Below the pieces are notes generated by a model that was not told the DNA's origin, made no database searches, and saw only the letters and a program-made list of their open reading frames with translations. DNA of 52,795 nucleotides, from assembly GCA_903944895.1 (NCBI GenBank), contig CAJATL010000061.1:1-52795 (forward strand), given 5' to 3'. The translations under genes and the position numbers were made by a program. Positions 32,528-41,152 of this stretch are shown here, one piece after another. Origin of the DNA: an uncultured Bacteroidota bacterium (GTDB lineage: Bacteria; Bacteroidota; Bacteroidia; Bacteroidales; 4484-276). The first letter of the stretch is position 1. Each line of letters begins with the position of its first letter.

Positions 32528-34870
32528 CTAAAAAGTAATTGAAAAATCTTCGGTAGCCTTGATATAATAAGCCTTTCCTGACTCGAGAGCTTTTAAATTC
32601 GTCACTCCTGCCGACGGCCAGTAAACCTGGGTGCAAATTGCGTTTTTGATAATTTCGATCTTACCCAGATTTTCGCCAAATAAATCCTGGATATTTTTGG
32701 ATTTTTTAGATAAAACCGAAATAAGATTCCATCCCGCAGTAATCGGCACAGTTCTGATGTCGGGAACGATACCCTGAAAGGATAAGTTGGTTTGGTCGTT
32801 TACTTTTATGACATAGCCCTTTTTCAAATCCCAGTCTTCGGTCGTGTTTACATTTCCGGCAGGCCAGTAAATTTCGTCGAAGTGTTGGAGGATAACGAAA
32901 TCGGTTTCAATCGGGGAAATCAATCCCGGGATTTCCTGAACTGTTGGTTGGAGAAACGATGAAATTTCGTTCCAGCCGGGCTGCAAAGTAAATTGTTGTG
33001 TCTCTTTTTGTGCATTCATAATTTCATCATAAATAACGCCGGCCAGATAGGGTGTAAGATGAACGTGCTCTTCGTTTTGCGATGCCCAGTAAATGGTATC
33101 ATAAGGCGTTTTTTCCATAATATCCGGATCGGCTGCAATGTTGTAAAACAAATCGGTAACGTTCAGATCAAACGCACTCACGGTTGATACAAAACAATGG
33201 TTGTCGTGAAGTGCAATAATATCACCAAGCGGAGGGTCTATCGAATCGATTTGCGCAAAAGTTGTCCGGTAGCCACCAGGCGCGTTATCGTAAGGTTTTG
33301 ACGAAAATACCGTGACATTTAACGATTTATTCATAATCAGCGGAATTTTGATTTGTCCCTGCAGAATCTGACCGGAAGCATTGTTTTTAACCGACCAAAC
33401 ATTGCCTTTAAGTGTGGTAAAAAGCAATGAATAATTGTAGCTGATAACCTGATCGCCGGCATTAAAGGGTAGCCCGATTCCTTCGATACTCCCATCGCTG
33501 ACTGCAATTTTTCTCAGTTGATCCGGATAATTTCCGATGCTAAGAAGTTCCTGCCGGAAGGAATCATAAAGAGGGTCATGTCCGGCAGATGCCGAAGGTG
33601 GGTCGGTATAAATATACGACAGCATTTGCTTTGGCGATGGTTGGTTCAGCGCATCAAGCATCATTCCGATGTTTGCATCATAATCTTTATAAAAATAAAC
33701 CAGGTATTGTAACCCAAGCGGAATGTTAGCGCCCTGGTTTGGCCCGTCCATCGCAATAAACAGCGAAGAATTGTGGTCCATGTTATTGTTTTCCATATAG
33801 GTAAGCGCGTATCTGATAACCAACTGCCCCATGCTTGGCCCGATGGTAACGATTTTTCGTTCATAGCCGATGGAATCGTTGACCATTTGCAGCAATTTAA
33901 TGTACAGAAAGGCATTTTGCTGCATGTAATTGAGTGGCTGGGCAAAATTCAGTATTACCGCATCAAATCCTTCGGCTCTGAGGTTTTCGAGCAGGTTTTC
34001 CTGGTTAAGTAAGTTGTAGATTTCTTCCCAGCCCAAGGCATCATCAAAATCAATTCCTTCGCTTACCACGATGGGTTTAACAACTTTTGAACGGCCTTCG
34101 GCAAGGTAAATAAAAGCCTCGCCAGAAGTTGTTACACCCTGGTAAGGAATTTCTCCCTGAACGGCCCAGGTTGTGGTTGGATTTGGTGTAACCAGTTCGA
34201 TGACATTGAAGCTGGAGCTACTGAATAATTCGTGGCCGTCTTTAAAAACTGCCTTTAGTTTGATGGTTTTCGTTCCCGTTGAAACATATGAAACCTCCAG
34301 CGTTTTTCCGGGAATGATTTGCTGCCAGGCATTTCCATCATCAAAATTGATGAACCATTGCTGTGGCAGGACTTCAAAATTTGAAAAAATAAATTCGTCA
34401 GACAGTGTAAAAGTTAGGTGTTGTCCATTGTAGGTTTTATCGCGCAAAGCGCAGGAAGTAAAAACCAGTTTTTCAGGAATATTTTTGTTTTCGAAGTTCA
34501 GGTTTCCAGCACCATCAGCATACTTTTCGAGGTTTTCGTTGAGAAAATTATAATGATAAAGAAGCGCTCCAATTGGGACTACGCCCTGGTTTGCAAAAAC
34601 TTTTACCTGATTTTTGATTTCTGAAATTGCAGGTGTTTCCATTGGTTTTAAGGCAGCTTTGGTCAGTTCAAAATACACCTGGCTCCAGTTTTTGAGGGTG
34701 TTGGGAGGCGTTTGTTCCGATCCATCGAATCGCGCTATACCCGAAAAAGGAACTACCAGATCGTACAGGATGCCGGTGGTGACGGCACTTTCGGGCTGGA
34801 TTTTCAATTGACCAGAAAGATTTGAAAAAATGCCACAAAATGCGAATAAAACAGCGATGTACTTTTTCAT
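32528..34870 (-). CDS. Large secreted alpha/beta-hydrolase-like protein with C-terminal GWN repeats
   Basis: A 780-residue exported protein (signal peptide MKKYIAVLFAFCGIFSNLSG; the ATG at 34870 is chosen because the 34894 start only adds a polar leader). Residues about 165-225 look like a PKD-type beta domain (FINFDDGNAWQQI). Residues about 265-540 resemble an esterase/lipase: the elbow is GPSMGQ with S346, where GxSxG would be expected, so the second glycine is a glutamine. The last about 150 residues hold two copies of a module with GWN(E/L)IS, VYWP/IYWP and (K)GYxIK, probably a sorting or binding repeat. It is not a classic T9SS tail. Substrate unknown. Confidence 0.72.
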   Translation of the reverse strand: MKKYIAVLFAFCGIFSNLSGQLKIQPESAVTTGILYDLVVPFSGIARFDGSEQTPPNTLKNWSQVYFELTKAALKPMETPAISEIKNQVKVFANQGVVPIGALLYHYNFLNENLEKYADGAGNLNFENKNIPEKLVFTSCALRDKTYNGQHLTFTLSDEFIFSNFEVLPQQWFINFDDGNAWQQIIPGKTLEVSYVSTGTKTIKLKAVFKDGHELFSSSSFNVIELVTPNPTTTWAVQGEIPYQGVTTSGEAFIYLAEGRSKVVKPIVVSEGIDFDDALGWEEIYNLLNQENLLENLRAEGFDAVILNFAQPLNYMQQNAFLYIKLLQMVNDSIGYERKIVTIGPSMGQLVIRYALTYMENNNMDHNSSLFIAMDGPNQGANIPLGLQYLVYFYKDYDANIGMMLDALNQPSPKQMLSYIYTDPPSASAGHDPLYDSFRQELLSIGNYPDQLRKIAVSDGSIEGIGLPFNAGDQVISYNYSLLFTTLKGNVWSVKNNASGQILQGQIKIPLIMNKSLNVTVFSSKPYDNAPGGYRTTFAQIDSIDPPLGDIIALHDNHCFVSTVSAFDLNVTDLFYNIAADPDIMEKTPYDTIYWASQNEEHVHLTPYLAGVIYDEIMNAQKETQQFTLQPGWNEISSFLQPTVQEIPGLISPIETDFVILQHFDEIYWPAGNVNTTEDWDLKKGYVIKVNDQTNLSFQGIVPDIRTVPITAGWNLISVLSKKSKNIQDLFGENLGKIEIIKNAICTQVYWPSAGVTNLKALESGKAYYIKATEDFSITF

Positions 34871-34952
34871 TGGATTGCAGATTTTAATTGTCAACCAGAA
34901 ATTTGCTGATGAAAGCTTTTGCTAAAATACGAAAAATCATCTTTACTGTAAA

Positions 34953-34985
34953 AAAGGTTTCACCTTTTAAAATGGTGAAACCTTT
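34953..34985. repeat. Perfect 12-bp hairpin shared with the 8.1 kb terminator
   Basis: AAAGGTTTCACC (34953-34964) and GGTGAAACCTTT (34974-34985) are exact complements. The T-run is on the minus-strand side, so as a terminator it would act on minus-strand transcripts entering from the etf region. On the plus strand it lies 80 bp before etfB. The stem is almost identical to that at 8126-8158. Confidence 0.65.
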
Positions 34986-35014
34986 AACGCATTTATAAAC
35001 TATCGAAAATATTT

Positions 35015-35022
35015 TACTTTTG
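35015..35022 (+). promoter_or_regulatory. Candidate -7 box (TACTTTTG) for etfBA
   Basis: Exact TAnnTTTG match 43 bp before the etfB ATG. No TTG at the right distance, so the upstream element is weak or regulator-dependent. Confidence 0.4.
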
Positions 35023-35064
35023 TACTTTCATCAATATTAAAATAACGAATTCAAATTTTAAACA

Positions 35065-35814
35065 ATGAAGATATTAGTTTGTATTAGCAATGTTCCTGAT
35101 ACGACCACCAAGATCAAACTTAACGGCGAAAAAACCGCCATCGATCTTGCCGGAGTTCAGTGGATCATCAATCCCTGGGATGAACTGGCACTAACCCGTG
35201 CCCTCGAACTTAAAGAAGCCTCTGCCGGAAAAATTACCAAAATCTCGGTAATTTCTGTTGGAAGTCAGGGTGCCGAGCCTACCATCCGCAAAGCGCTGGC
35301 CATTGGTGCCGACGATGCAATCAGAATAAATACCGAACCCAAAGATGCTTATTTTGCAGCATTTCAGGTTGCCGAAGCAGTAAAAACTGAAGCATACGAC
35401 ATAATCCTCTGCGGCATCGAGTCGTCCGATTATAACGGCTCTGCTTTTGGCGGGATGTTAGCCGAATTTATGGACCTACCTTCAGTTTCATCGGTTTCGA
35501 GTTTTGAACTAACCGGTGATGTTGTTAAAGTAAACCGCGAAATTCCGGGTGGGTACGAAGTTGTTGAGCCACAGTTGCCATTCGTGGCAGTCGTTCAAAA
35601 AGGCATCGCAAAAGAACCACGGATTCCATCGATGCGCGGTATCATGATGGCCCGCCAGAAACCTTTAAAAGTTGTCGAAGCAATCATGGCTGATGCATTA
35701 ACCGGGTTTGTTGCCTTTGAACCACCGCAACCCAAAGCTGCCTGCAAAATGGTGGATCCCGCAAATGTTGCCGAACTGGTTGATCTCCTCCACAAAGAAG
35801 CAAAAATCATTTAA
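35065..35814 (+). CDS. etfB: Electron transfer flavoprotein beta subunit
   Basis: Beta subunit of the heterodimeric flavoprotein that exchanges electrons with acyl-CoA dehydrogenases. The 249-residue product opens MKILVCISNVPDTTTKIKLN and contains INPWDELALTRALELKE, the AMP/nucleotide region GIESSDYNGSAFGGMLAE (about 117-134) and REIPGGYEVVE, all typical of FixA/EtfB. etfA starts 25 bp after its stop, so the two are one transcript. Whether this pair bifurcates electrons (with NADH and ferredoxin) or is a simple carrier cannot be decided by eye. The nearby butyrate genes make a link to crotonyl-CoA reduction likely. Confidence 0.95.
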   Translation: MKILVCISNVPDTTTKIKLNGEKTAIDLAGVQWIINPWDELALTRALELKEASAGKITKISVISVGSQGAEPTIRKALAIGADDAIRINTEPKDAYFAAFQVAEAVKTEAYDIILCGIESSDYNGSAFGGMLAEFMDLPSVSSVSSFELTGDVVKVNREIPGGYEVVEPQLPFVAVVQKGIAKEPRIPSMRGIMMARQKPLKVVEAIMADALTGFVAFEPPQPKAACKMVDPANVAELVDLLHKEAKII

Positions 35815-35839
35815 TCGTTAAACATCAAATCTACAGAAA

Positions 35840-36814
35840 ATGAGCGTATTAATATATACAGAAAATTTCGACGGGAAGTTTAAGAAAAGCACCTTCGAGA
35901 CGGTTTCATACGGCGCCGAAATTGCCCGGCAAATGGGAACAACAGCCATCGCCTTATCAATGGGCAATGTTGCTGATGACGATTTGAAAACTTTGGGAAA
36001 CTACGGAGCTTCAAAAGTGCTTCATTTTAACGATGCCCGCTTCGCTAACCTCGACAACTCGGCTTTTGCAACGGCAATTGCTCAGGCTGTCGAAAAGGAA
36101 GGTGCAAATGTGGTGATCATGTCGGGGTCGAATATTGCGAAGGCAGTAGCTCCGAGGGTTTCGGTAAAATTAAAGGCAGGCCTGGTGTTTGCTGTTTCGG
36201 GCTTACCAAAAAAACTTAGCCCTTTTACAGTACCCAAAAAGGTTTTTCATGGAAAGGCTTTCGCCGATGTCGTATTCAATTCAGCGATAAAAATTCTCAG
36301 TATAGCCCAAAACTCTTTTGGAGTTAAGGAGCATTTACAAAATGCAGCAATCGAAGCTTTTGACGCAAAGGTTGATGATTCCGCCTTCAAAACTAAAGTA
36401 ACCAGCGTTGAGAAAAGTACAGGAAAAATTATTCTCACCGATGCCGAAGTTATCGTTTCGGGAGGCCGTGGCATGAAAAGCCCCGAAAACTGGAAACCTC
36501 TCGAAGAACTGGCCGGAATACTTGGCGCAGCCACGGCTTGTTCAAGGCCGGTTTCCGACGAAGGCTGGCGGCCTCACTCAGAACATGTTGGGCAAACCGG
36601 TAAAATTATCGCACCAAATCTTTATATTGCCTGCGGGATTTCGGGCGCTATCCAGCATCTGGCTGGGGTAAGTTCATCCAAGGTAATTGTAGCCATTAAT
36701 TCGGACAAAGAAGCTCCCATATTTTCGGCAGCCGATTATGGAATTATTGGCGACGCACAAAAAATACTTCCTGAGCTGATCACTGCCTTCAGGAAATTCA
36801 AATCCGAGAATTAA
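35840..36814 (+). CDS. etfA: Electron transfer flavoprotein alpha subunit
   Basis: Alpha subunit holding the mobile FAD. The 324-residue product has the N-terminal pseudo-nucleotide domain (to about 190) and the FAD domain with SGGRG (207-211), SRPVSDEGW (235-243), GQTGK (251-255) and GISGAIQH (266-273). Length and motif order are standard for complete EtfA. It follows etfB by 25 bp and ends at an intrinsic terminator, so etfBA is a two-gene operon. No ETF:quinone oxidoreductase or ferredoxin gene is adjacent. Confidence 0.95.
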   Translation: MSVLIYTENFDGKFKKSTFETVSYGAEIARQMGTTAIALSMGNVADDDLKTLGNYGASKVLHFNDARFANLDNSAFATAIAQAVEKEGANVVIMSGSNIAKAVAPRVSVKLKAGLVFAVSGLPKKLSPFTVPKKVFHGKAFADVVFNSAIKILSIAQNSFGVKEHLQNAAIEAFDAKVDDSAFKTKVTSVEKSTGKIILTDAEVIVSGGRGMKSPENWKPLEELAGILGAATACSRPVSDEGWRPHSEHVGQTGKIIAPNLYIACGISGAIQHLAGVSSSKVIVAINSDKEAPIFSAADYGIIGDAQKILPELITAFRKFKSEN

Positions 36815-36834
36815 ATCCCGGAAAGAAATTACAA

Positions 36835-36862
36835 AAGTTGGGCCCCGCAATTAGCCCAACTT
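36835..36862 (+). terminator. Intrinsic terminator of etfBA
   Basis: AAGTTGGGC (36835-36843) pairs with GCCCAACTT (36854-36862), followed by TTTT. It lies 20 bp after the etfA stop codon and before the kinase start at 36891. Confidence 0.88.
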
Positions 36863-36890
36863 TTTTCTCAATTTAATCAGTAAAAGTCTT

Positions 36891-39005
36891 TTGAAAAAAC
36901 CAAAATTTAACCGGATTTACAAGCTACTTATCAGTCCTTTCATGATAGCGATTCCTTTTGCGCTGATCACAATTCTGCTTTTGCCTGTCGATTTTCATAA
37001 ATACAAACTCAAACTCGTATCCAAAACGTTAGCCGATAAACATAAAAGTTTTAGCAGACTATTTTATCAGGACCTTAATTCGGACGGCATTAGCGAGGAA
37101 ATAATAAACTTTCAGGATTTTCCTGCGATAAACGCAATAAAGGTTAAAACCAAAAATGATATTCTCCTCGACCAATGGAATTTTAACGGGGAGTACAACC
37201 CGGGTTTTTGCCATACTTTTTTTTACGATTACAACCACGACAGCCTCACCGAAATCTTTACTGTTTATGCCCGGAACGACTCGGTTTTTATCGGTGCTTT
37301 TCAGCCATTTAACGATAAATCGCTGCTGATAAAAGATGTTTTTGTTGATACGATCTGGAACATCAACAACAAAGTTGATTTTATCAGCGACAAACTAACC
37401 GGCCATGATCTTGATAAAGATGGGACTGAGGAGGTGATTTTTAGCATTAACGCGGGCTTTTCGAAATACCCGCGTAAGATTTATGCCTGGAATATTCAGA
37501 AAAATTCATTGTCGAAATCTCCAAACAGCGGTTTCAAAAAAACCCATTTCGATTTTAAAGATATTAACCAGGATGGCTTCGATGAAATTTTAGTTTCCAC
37601 TTGTTCTCAAAATAATATCAGATTGTCGGATAACATTCCTTTTCCGGACGACTGCCTTTGGTTTTGTGTGCTGGACCATAAACTCAATTATCTCTTTGAG
37701 CCCATCAAAGTCAGCTCAGGCAGCGGAAGTGTCACAGTAATTATTCCCGAAAAAACAACTGTTCCCGGAAATATAATCCTTGAGTGTTACAACCGAAATT
37801 CGGCTGAAAATTATACCTATTTCAATTTTAATCAGGTTACCCAAAAGCCTGAACCTTTAAATCCCGGTTTTGAAGGCATTAATCCTTACGGCCTTCAACC
37901 GTACAATGATAAAGATCGCCCGGGTTATTTACTAGCTGATTTTCGCAAAGGTATTTTTTGGATGGATGAAAATCTTAAATCCACCAAACTCCTATTCGGG
38001 ACGAAAACCAATAAGTCGAATCCTTTGCAGATTAATCTGGATAACGATGGTTTAAATGAGCTGATTTTGCTCGACGAATTCGGGAAGATTTCTGTTTTAT
38101 CTGATGATTTTAAACACCTGGCTAGTTTCGAACTTCCAATCGTTCAGAAGTTGCGGCAAATTTCGGTGAGGGAATTATCACAGCACGAAAAACATCTGGT
38201 AGTTCAAACCGATCAGGTTATCCATGAATTGGATTATCAGCAAAACCCGCTTTACCTCCTAAAATGGCTGCTTTATGGCCTCATTTATTGGCTTTACGGA
38301 TTAATGATCTGGATTATACTTCATTATCAAAACAAGTACATCGAAAATAAGTACAAACTTGCCAAAAACCTTGCCGAGCTGCGTTTAAAGGCCATCCGCA
38401 ACCAGATGGATCCTCATTTTACCTTTAATGCGATTAATGCCATTGCTGCTACTTTTATTAAGGATGACAAGCAGCTTGCTTATTCATATTTTTCAAAATT
38501 TTCGCAACTCATCCGCATGACCATGCTGTATTCTGATGTTATGTCGCGCTCACTTGCCGATGAAATCGATTTTACGGTGAAGTATCTTGAAATTGAGAAG
38601 TTAAGATTTAAAGAAAAATTTGAGTATCAAATCACCGTTGATGACGAGGTTGAAGATTTTATTGAAGTTCCGCGTATGGCATTGCAGGCTTTTGCTGAAT
38701 CCGCAATAAACAACGGGCTTATGCATCGGTCGGAGAATGGGCTTCTCGAAATTCTTATCAATATGGAAAATAACTGGATTATATTTTCGATTACTGATAA
38801 TGGCGGGGGCATCCAAAAATCGAAATTTCTGAATAAGGAAAAAGCGTTTAAATCGGTAAAAATTATTGACGAATTTTTTAGTATCCTGAATAGTTTCAAT
38901 CAATCAAAAATCACCTACACGATGAAGGATCTGACAGAAAACGCTGAAATATCAGGAACAAGGGTAATTGTAAGGATTCCGACAAATGTAAAATATACTT
39001 TTTAA
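36891..39005 (+). CDS. LytS-type sensor histidine kinase with VCBS-like sensor repeats; degenerate ATP-binding site
   Basis: A 704-residue membrane protein starting at TTG 36891. A first membrane helix (about 12-31) is followed by an extracytoplasmic domain (about 35-455) holding at least five aspartate-rich DxDxDG-type loops (DLNSDG, DYNHDS, DLDKDG, DINQDG, NLDNDG), as in VCBS/FG-GAP propellers. A second membrane helix (about 463-485) leads to a His_kinase/LytS domain with the phosphoacceptor in QMDPHFTFNAINA. The N-box reads ESAINNG where ENAIKHG is usual, so the magnesium-binding Asn is Ser. The G1 box DNGGGI is intact, but the G2 region lacks its glycines. No LytTR response regulator is adjacent. 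It may be a weak kinase or a pseudokinase. Confidence 0.85.
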   Translation: MKKPKFNRIYKLLISPFMIAIPFALITILLLPVDFHKYKLKLVSKTLADKHKSFSRLFYQDLNSDGISEEIINFQDFPAINAIKVKTKNDILLDQWNFNGEYNPGFCHTFFYDYNHDSLTEIFTVYARNDSVFIGAFQPFNDKSLLIKDVFVDTIWNINNKVDFISDKLTGHDLDKDGTEEVIFSINAGFSKYPRKIYAWNIQKNSLSKSPNSGFKKTHFDFKDINQDGFDEILVSTCSQNNIRLSDNIPFPDDCLWFCVLDHKLNYLFEPIKVSSGSGSVTVIIPEKTTVPGNIILECYNRNSAENYTYFNFNQVTQKPEPLNPGFEGINPYGLQPYNDKDRPGYLLADFRKGIFWMDENLKSTKLLFGTKTNKSNPLQINLDNDGLNELILLDEFGKISVLSDDFKHLASFELPIVQKLRQISVRELSQHEKHLVVQTDQVIHELDYQQNPLYLLKWLLYGLIYWLYGLMIWIILHYQNKYIENKYKLAKNLAELRLKAIRNQMDPHFTFNAINAIAATFIKDDKQLAYSYFSKFSQLIRMTMLYSDVMSRSLADEIDFTVKYLEIEKLRFKEKFEYQITVDDEVEDFIEVPRMALQAFAESAINNGLMHRSENGLLEILINMENNWIIFSITDNGGGIQKSKFLNKEKAFKSVKIIDEFFSILNSFNQSKITYTMKDLTENAEISGTRVIVRIPTNVKYTF

Positions 39006-39020
39006 TATGCCGCGAATTTT

Positions 39021-40097
39021 TCAGGAATAGATTTTGGCTACAGTTTCGCCGCGTAAAACTCTCATTCCATTCATAGCCAAAGCTTTCATTTCATCTTCGC
39101 CGGGATAAACATGCACCGGCGCAATTTTATGAACCCGCTCGATTATCTGGTTTACAAACCATTTCGAATGTGCCACGCCTCCGGTAATCAGGATTACATC
39201 CACATCACCTTTGAGAACTGTACTCATGGCGCCGATTTCTTTGGCTACCTGGTAAGCCATGGCTTCGTAAATGAGCCGTGCATGGGCATCGCCTTTAACC
39301 ACCATCTGCTCCACATCGTAAGCGCTGTTGGTGCCAAGATAACCCACCAGGCCACCTTCACCCTTAATCATTTTCATGATTTCTTTCTGGCTGTATTTTC
39401 CGCTAAAACACATTCTCACCAGGTCGCCCATGGGCAAGGTTCCTGAACGTTCCGGCGAAAAAGGCCCTTCTCCATCCAGACCATTGTTAACATCAACCAC
39501 ACGGCCTTTGCGATGCGCGCCTACCGTGATTCCGCCACCGAGGTGCGCCACGATAATATTCATATCTTCATAATTTCGCATCACAAATTTGGCATGTGAG
39601 CGAGCAACGGCTTTTTGGTTGAGGGCATGAAAAATTGAAACCCTTGAAAATTTTGGATGGCCCGATATTCTTGCAATATCATCAAGTTCATCAACCACAA
39701 CAGGGTTGGCGATGTAGGCTTTAACGCCATCCAGTTGTTGAGCAAAAGCATCAGCAATAAGACCACCGAGATTGGAGGCATGTTCGCCCATGGGGCTGTT
39801 TCGCAAATCCTCCTTCATGCGCTCATTAACTTCAAAAACCCCCGATTCGATGGGTTTTAAAAGTCCTCCACGTCCGACGATGGCTTTTACAACGCTTTCG
39901 GGAACTGCATCTTCGTTTAATTCATGGGCAATAATGTCTTTCCGGTATTGAAACTGGTCCGTGATTTTTTCAAACCTCGACAATTCTGCAGGATCGTGCT
40001 GAATGTTTTTAAGGAAAATCGGGTTCAAGTCCACAAAAACGCCAATTTTTGTAGATGTTGAACCCGGATTAATCGCTAATATTCCAATACCTTCCAT
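39021..40097 (-). CDS. buk: Butyrate kinase
   Basis: Makes ATP from butyryl phosphate, the energy-yielding last step of the kinase route to butyrate. The 358-residue protein is of normal length. The ASKHA phosphate-1 motif is NPGSTSTKIG (10-19), and the phosphate-2/adenosine regions AHLGGGITVGAHRKGRVVDV and LITGGVAHSKW are intact. Its start lies 35 bp downstream of the ptb stop, the usual ptb-buk order. Branched-chain or isobutyrate use is possible in this family. Its end is 16 bp from the convergent kinase gene's stop. Confidence 0.96.
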   Translation of the reverse strand: MEGIGILAINPGSTSTKIGVFVDLNPIFLKNIQHDPAELSRFEKITDQFQYRKDIIAHELNEDAVPESVVKAIVGRGGLLKPIESGVFEVNERMKEDLRNSPMGEHASNLGGLIADAFAQQLDGVKAYIANPVVVDELDDIARISGHPKFSRVSIFHALNQKAVARSHAKFVMRNYEDMNIIVAHLGGGITVGAHRKGRVVDVNNGLDGEGPFSPERSGTLPMGDLVRMCFSGKYSQKEIMKMIKGEGGLVGYLGTNSAYDVEQMVVKGDAHARLIYEAMAYQVAKEIGAMSTVLKGDVDVILITGGVAHSKWFVNQIIERVHKIAPVHVYPGEDEMKALAMNGMRVLRGETVAKIYS

Positions 40098-40132
40098 TCA
40101 ATTGTGTTAAGGCTGATTTCTAAATAATAAAA

Positions 40133-41029
40133 CTACCCGATGTTTGCTGCCAAAGCAATCGAGAGGAATTTACTCTTGTCGCTGTCGGCTCTCGAAGTGA
40201 GTACCACAGGGGCTTTTGCTCCCATAATAACTGCACCGGAAACTGCACCACCAAGGAAATTAAGTGTTTTGTACAAAATATTGCCACCGTCGATATTTGG
40301 TGCCATAATGATGTCGGCATCGCCGGCTACTTCGCTGATAATACTCTTGTGTTCGGCCGATTTCCGTGAAATAGCGTTATCAATTGCCAAAGGCCCGTCG
40401 ATGATGCAACCGGTAATTTGTTTGCGGTAATTCATCATCGAAATGGTCGCGGCATGCATGGTGGCTTCCATACGAGGATTTACCGTCTCAACAGAACCAA
40501 CTATGGCAACTTTCGGGTTTGGATTTCCGAGTTTATGAAAAACATCAACCGCATTTTTAATAATTGCAATTTTGGTTTCGAGGTCAGGATTAACATTTAC
40601 AGCGGCATCGGTAACACCAAGTAATTTGTGATAATAAGGTGATTCGAAAACGGCAACGTGGCTCAGGGTATCACCTTTGCGAAGACCATTTTCTTTGTCG
40701 AGCACAGCTTTCATCAAAACGCCGGTACCAACGGCACCTTTCATCAGGATTTCGGCATTTCCTTGTCTAATAAGTGCCGTAGCCTTTACCGAAGCCTCGA
40801 AATTATCGATAATATCGTAGCATTCAAGCTCGCTGATGTCGAAATTAATACGTTTGGCAATGGTTCTGATCGTCAGCATATCGCCAACCAATATTGGTGA
40901 AATAATACCCTGAATGGTAGCATTTTTTACTGCCAGCAAAGCATCTTCGTCACCTGCTGCTGCCAAAACAAGCTTTCTGGTATTCAGGCTCTTGGCCACT
41001 TCAACTAATTCTAACAAATGTTTTATCAT
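40133..41029 (-). CDS. ptb: Phosphate butyryltransferase
   Basis: Converts butyryl-CoA and phosphate to butyryl phosphate and CoA, feeding butyrate kinase. The 298-residue product matches the Ptb/phosphotransacetylase-like fold: AAAGDEDALLAVKNA (about 23-37), the segment GAVGTGVLMKAVLD, IVGSVETVNPRMEATMHA (about 177-194), CIIDGPLAIDNAIS and the C-terminal VLTSRADSDKSKFLSIA, a hallmark of the family. First gene of a ptb-buk operon; leader AAGAGAG precedes the ATG. Confidence 0.96.
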   Translation of the reverse strand: MIKHLLELVEVAKSLNTRKLVLAAAGDEDALLAVKNATIQGIISPILVGDMLTIRTIAKRINFDISELECYDIIDNFEASVKATALIRQGNAEILMKGAVGTGVLMKAVLDKENGLRKGDTLSHVAVFESPYYHKLLGVTDAAVNVNPDLETKIAIIKNAVDVFHKLGNPNPKVAIVGSVETVNPRMEATMHAATISMMNYRKQITGCIIDGPLAIDNAISRKSAEHKSIISEVAGDADIIMAPNIDGGNILYKTLNFLGGAVSGAVIMGAKAPVVLTSRADSDKSKFLSIALAANIG

Positions 41030-41152
41030 CTCTCTTGTAGATTATTTATTTTATCTTAGATTTTTCTTATCCTATTAAAAGTGCTCAAAAGTATTAATAA
41101 TGAGGCTTGCAAACGATGGCTGTCAGGTTTTGATGGGAATTAAATATAAAAG

